Shown: piece after piece, positions 5,085 to 5,968 of the stretch | How the letters are laid out: each line of letters opens with the position of its first letter | Position numbering within the stretch: position 1 is the first letter of the stretch | Assembly (NCBI GenBank): GCA_020726005.1 | Contig: DYTL01000053.1 | Span: 1 to 5,968 of the forward strand | Reading direction: 5' to 3' | Length of the DNA stretch: 5,968 nt | Source: Microcaldota archaeon | GTDB lineage: Archaea > Micrarchaeota > Micrarchaeia > Anstonellales > Bilamarchaeaceae | Translations under genes and position numbers: made by a program | Notes under the pieces: model-generated | What the model saw: the letters and a program-made list of their open reading frames with translations, nothing else | The model's database searches: none | What the model was told of the DNA's origin: nothing

Positions 5085-5143
5085 CTACACTTTAAAAATA
5101 TTTGCATATAATTTACTTATAAATTATTAAAAAGGCAATTATT
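5085..5143. promoter_or_regulatory. Divergent promoter region between the TPM and LemA genes
   Basis: This AT-rich gap carries TATA-like sequence for both directions. On the plus strand TTATAAAT (5117-5124) lies about 24 bases before the LemA ATG at 5144. On the minus strand TATTTTTAAA (5091-5100) lies about 26 bases before ATG 5069. Both distances equal the usual TATA-to-initiation distance, so both mRNAs may be leaderless. No GGTGA site is seen before either start. Confidence 0.5.
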
Positions 5144-5707
5144 ATGGTTTGGATGTGTATTGGAGCACTATTTTTAGGTGCTATTCTAGCAATAATTGTA
5201 GCATTTATATTTACTTATAATAATTTGATTTCACTGAGAAACATAATGGACAATTCATGGGCACAAATAGATGTCCAGTTAAAGAAAAGGTATGATTTAA
5301 TTCCGAATCTTGTTGAAACTGTAAAGGGTTATGTAAAACATGAAAGCTCAGTTTTTATAGAAGTTACAAATGCACGTGCATCTATGGCTAATGCAAGTAC
5401 AATGATAGAGAAAGCAAAAGCAACTGATATACTTACAAGTGCGCTTAAATCTTTGTTTGCTGTTGCGGAAAATTATCCTCAACTTCAGGCAAATCAGAAT
5501 TTCCTTAGTCTTCAACAAGAATTATCAAATATTGAGTCGATAATCGCAAGCATGCGCCATCAATATAACAACGCAGTTGTGAATTACAATACTTCAATTC
5601 AGACAATTCCGTCAAATATAGTTGCAGATTTATGTGGCTTCAAATCAAGAGATTATTTCAAAGTTGAGAACGTAATTGAACGAGAAGCACCGAAAGTGAA
5701 ATTCTAG
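5144..5707 (+). CDS. lemA: LemA family protein, canonical copy
   Basis: The 187-residue protein is of standard LemA length. The N-terminal membrane segment is about 5-24. YNNLISLRN lies at 25-33, DNSWAQIDVQLKKRYDLIPN at 36-55, and VETVKGYVKHE and VTNARA follow. Further on come AENYPQLQANQNFLSLQQEL, a MRHQYNNAVVNYN helix and the closing IPSNIVADLCGF and YFKV motifs. Most of the family's conserved positions are present, so this is closer to the bacterial consensus than the minus-strand copy at 3778-4365. It lies divergent from the TPM gene with a shared 59-base upstream region if TTG 5084 is the TPM start, or 74 bases from ATG 5069. The start has a TATA-like box 24 bases upstream and no strong binding site, which suggests a leaderless mRNA. 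Function of LemA proteins is not established. Confidence 0.95.
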   Translation: MVWMCIGALFLGAILAIIVAFIFTYNNLISLRNIMDNSWAQIDVQLKKRYDLIPNLVETVKGYVKHESSVFIEVTNARASMANASTMIEKAKATDILTSALKSLFAVAENYPQLQANQNFLSLQQELSNIESIIASMRHQYNNAVVNYNTSIQTIPSNIVADLCGFKSRDYFKVENVIEREAPKVKF

Positions 5708-5968
5708 TTAGACGTAGTATCGAATGTTTTTCGTAAGAGTTTAAAAATACCACGGATAACGAGTAATCGCTAAAAATCTACCGATAATCCCATAAATTTT
5801 TCGGTTGTATTATCTATGACCAGCATATGATTCACGAAAAAGAATTTTACTTTTCTTGAATTTTCATGAGTTGAACCAACAAATAATTGTCTTTACGCAC
5901 TTCTGCGAAGCTAAAGGACAAAATTATATCTATTACCTTAGCCACATCTTAAAAGACAAAATACACGA
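5708..5968. other. Right-edge region without a supported gene
   Basis: The first part contains a short T5 run (5727-5731) that may end the lemA transcript, and a 5-base inverted repeat ACCGA/TCGGT (5780-5784 and 5801-5805). The words CGGATAA and GTAATCGC (5753-5770) resemble words in the repeat near 498-525. A frame open from 5820 to the edge has no ATG and no binding site, so I do not call it. The hairpin at 5883-5927 is listed separately. Confidence 0.6.
5883..5927. ncRNA. Long imperfect hairpin, possible structured RNA
   Basis: An inverted repeat can form about 17 base pairs. CGCA (5896-5899) pairs with TGCG (5904-5907) around the loop CTTC. TTTA (5892-5895) pairs with TAAA (5912-5915) across a bulge AAGC. 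TTGTC (5887-5891) pairs with GACAA (5917-5921) across a one-base bulge, and ATAA (5883-5886) with TTAT (5924-5927) across a two-base bulge. All bulges lie on one side. It matches no RNA family I know. It could be a small RNA, an mRNA leader element of a gene beyond the edge, or an accident. Confidence 0.35.

Noticed and set aside
5820..5968. Plus-strand frame open to the right edge, with a helicase-like looking IIVFTHF stretch
   Set aside because: It has no ATG or GTG, only TTG candidates without a binding site. It runs through the hairpin and the resemblance is too short. It could still be the start of a gene or a decayed one.

Overview
The window reads as a stretch of low-GC (roughly one third G+C) archaeal chromosome. 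The evidence is the contiguous set L7Ae, S28e, L24e and nucleoside diphosphate kinase (a gene order known from many archaea), the archaeal form of dUTPase, GGTGA ribosome-binding sites 4-5 bases before several starts, and TATA-box-like rather than -35/-10-like sequence upstream of genes. I cannot fix the lineage. A euryarchaeote or a small-genome DPANN archaeon both fit.

Layout. (1) 1-260, minus strand: the N-terminal 86 codons of a class I/II aminotransferase that runs off the left edge. (2) 261-861: about 600 bases without a convincing gene. It holds two copies of a 12-base word at 54-base spacing, a perfect 12-base palindrome, two TATA-like boxes and, close to L7Ae, a box-C-like element that may be a kink-turn in the L7Ae leader. 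(3) 862-3764, plus strand: a tight run of seven genes: L7Ae, S28e, L24e, ndk, dut, an unrecognised small helical protein, and a membrane-tethered DsbA-like thioredoxin-fold protein. The last gene appears to start at a non-standard AUA codon. The run ends in an oligo-T tract. (4) 3778-5069, minus strand: a TPM-domain membrane protein followed by a divergent LemA-family protein, convergent with the plus-strand run. (5) 5144-5707, plus strand: a second, more canonical LemA protein, divergent from the TPM gene across a short AT-rich promoter region. (6) 5708-5968: no supported gene, but a long imperfect hairpin near the right edge.

How it fits together. The left operon joins ribosome and RNP components (L7Ae is also the K-turn-binding protein of archaeal C/D and H/ACA RNPs and of RNase P) with nucleotide-pool enzymes: NDK makes NTPs and dNTPs, and dUTPase removes dUTP. 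The right half is an envelope module of two LemA proteins around one TPM protein, next to an extracytoplasmic thiol oxidoreductase. GCGC/CGCG words are frequent in the left part and nearly absent from the LemA/TPM part, so the two halves may differ in history.

The observations most worth checking are the AUA start, the possible L7Ae-binding leader, the LemA-TPM-LemA arrangement, the small orphan protein and the right-edge hairpin. I did not find a clearly new multi-gene system.
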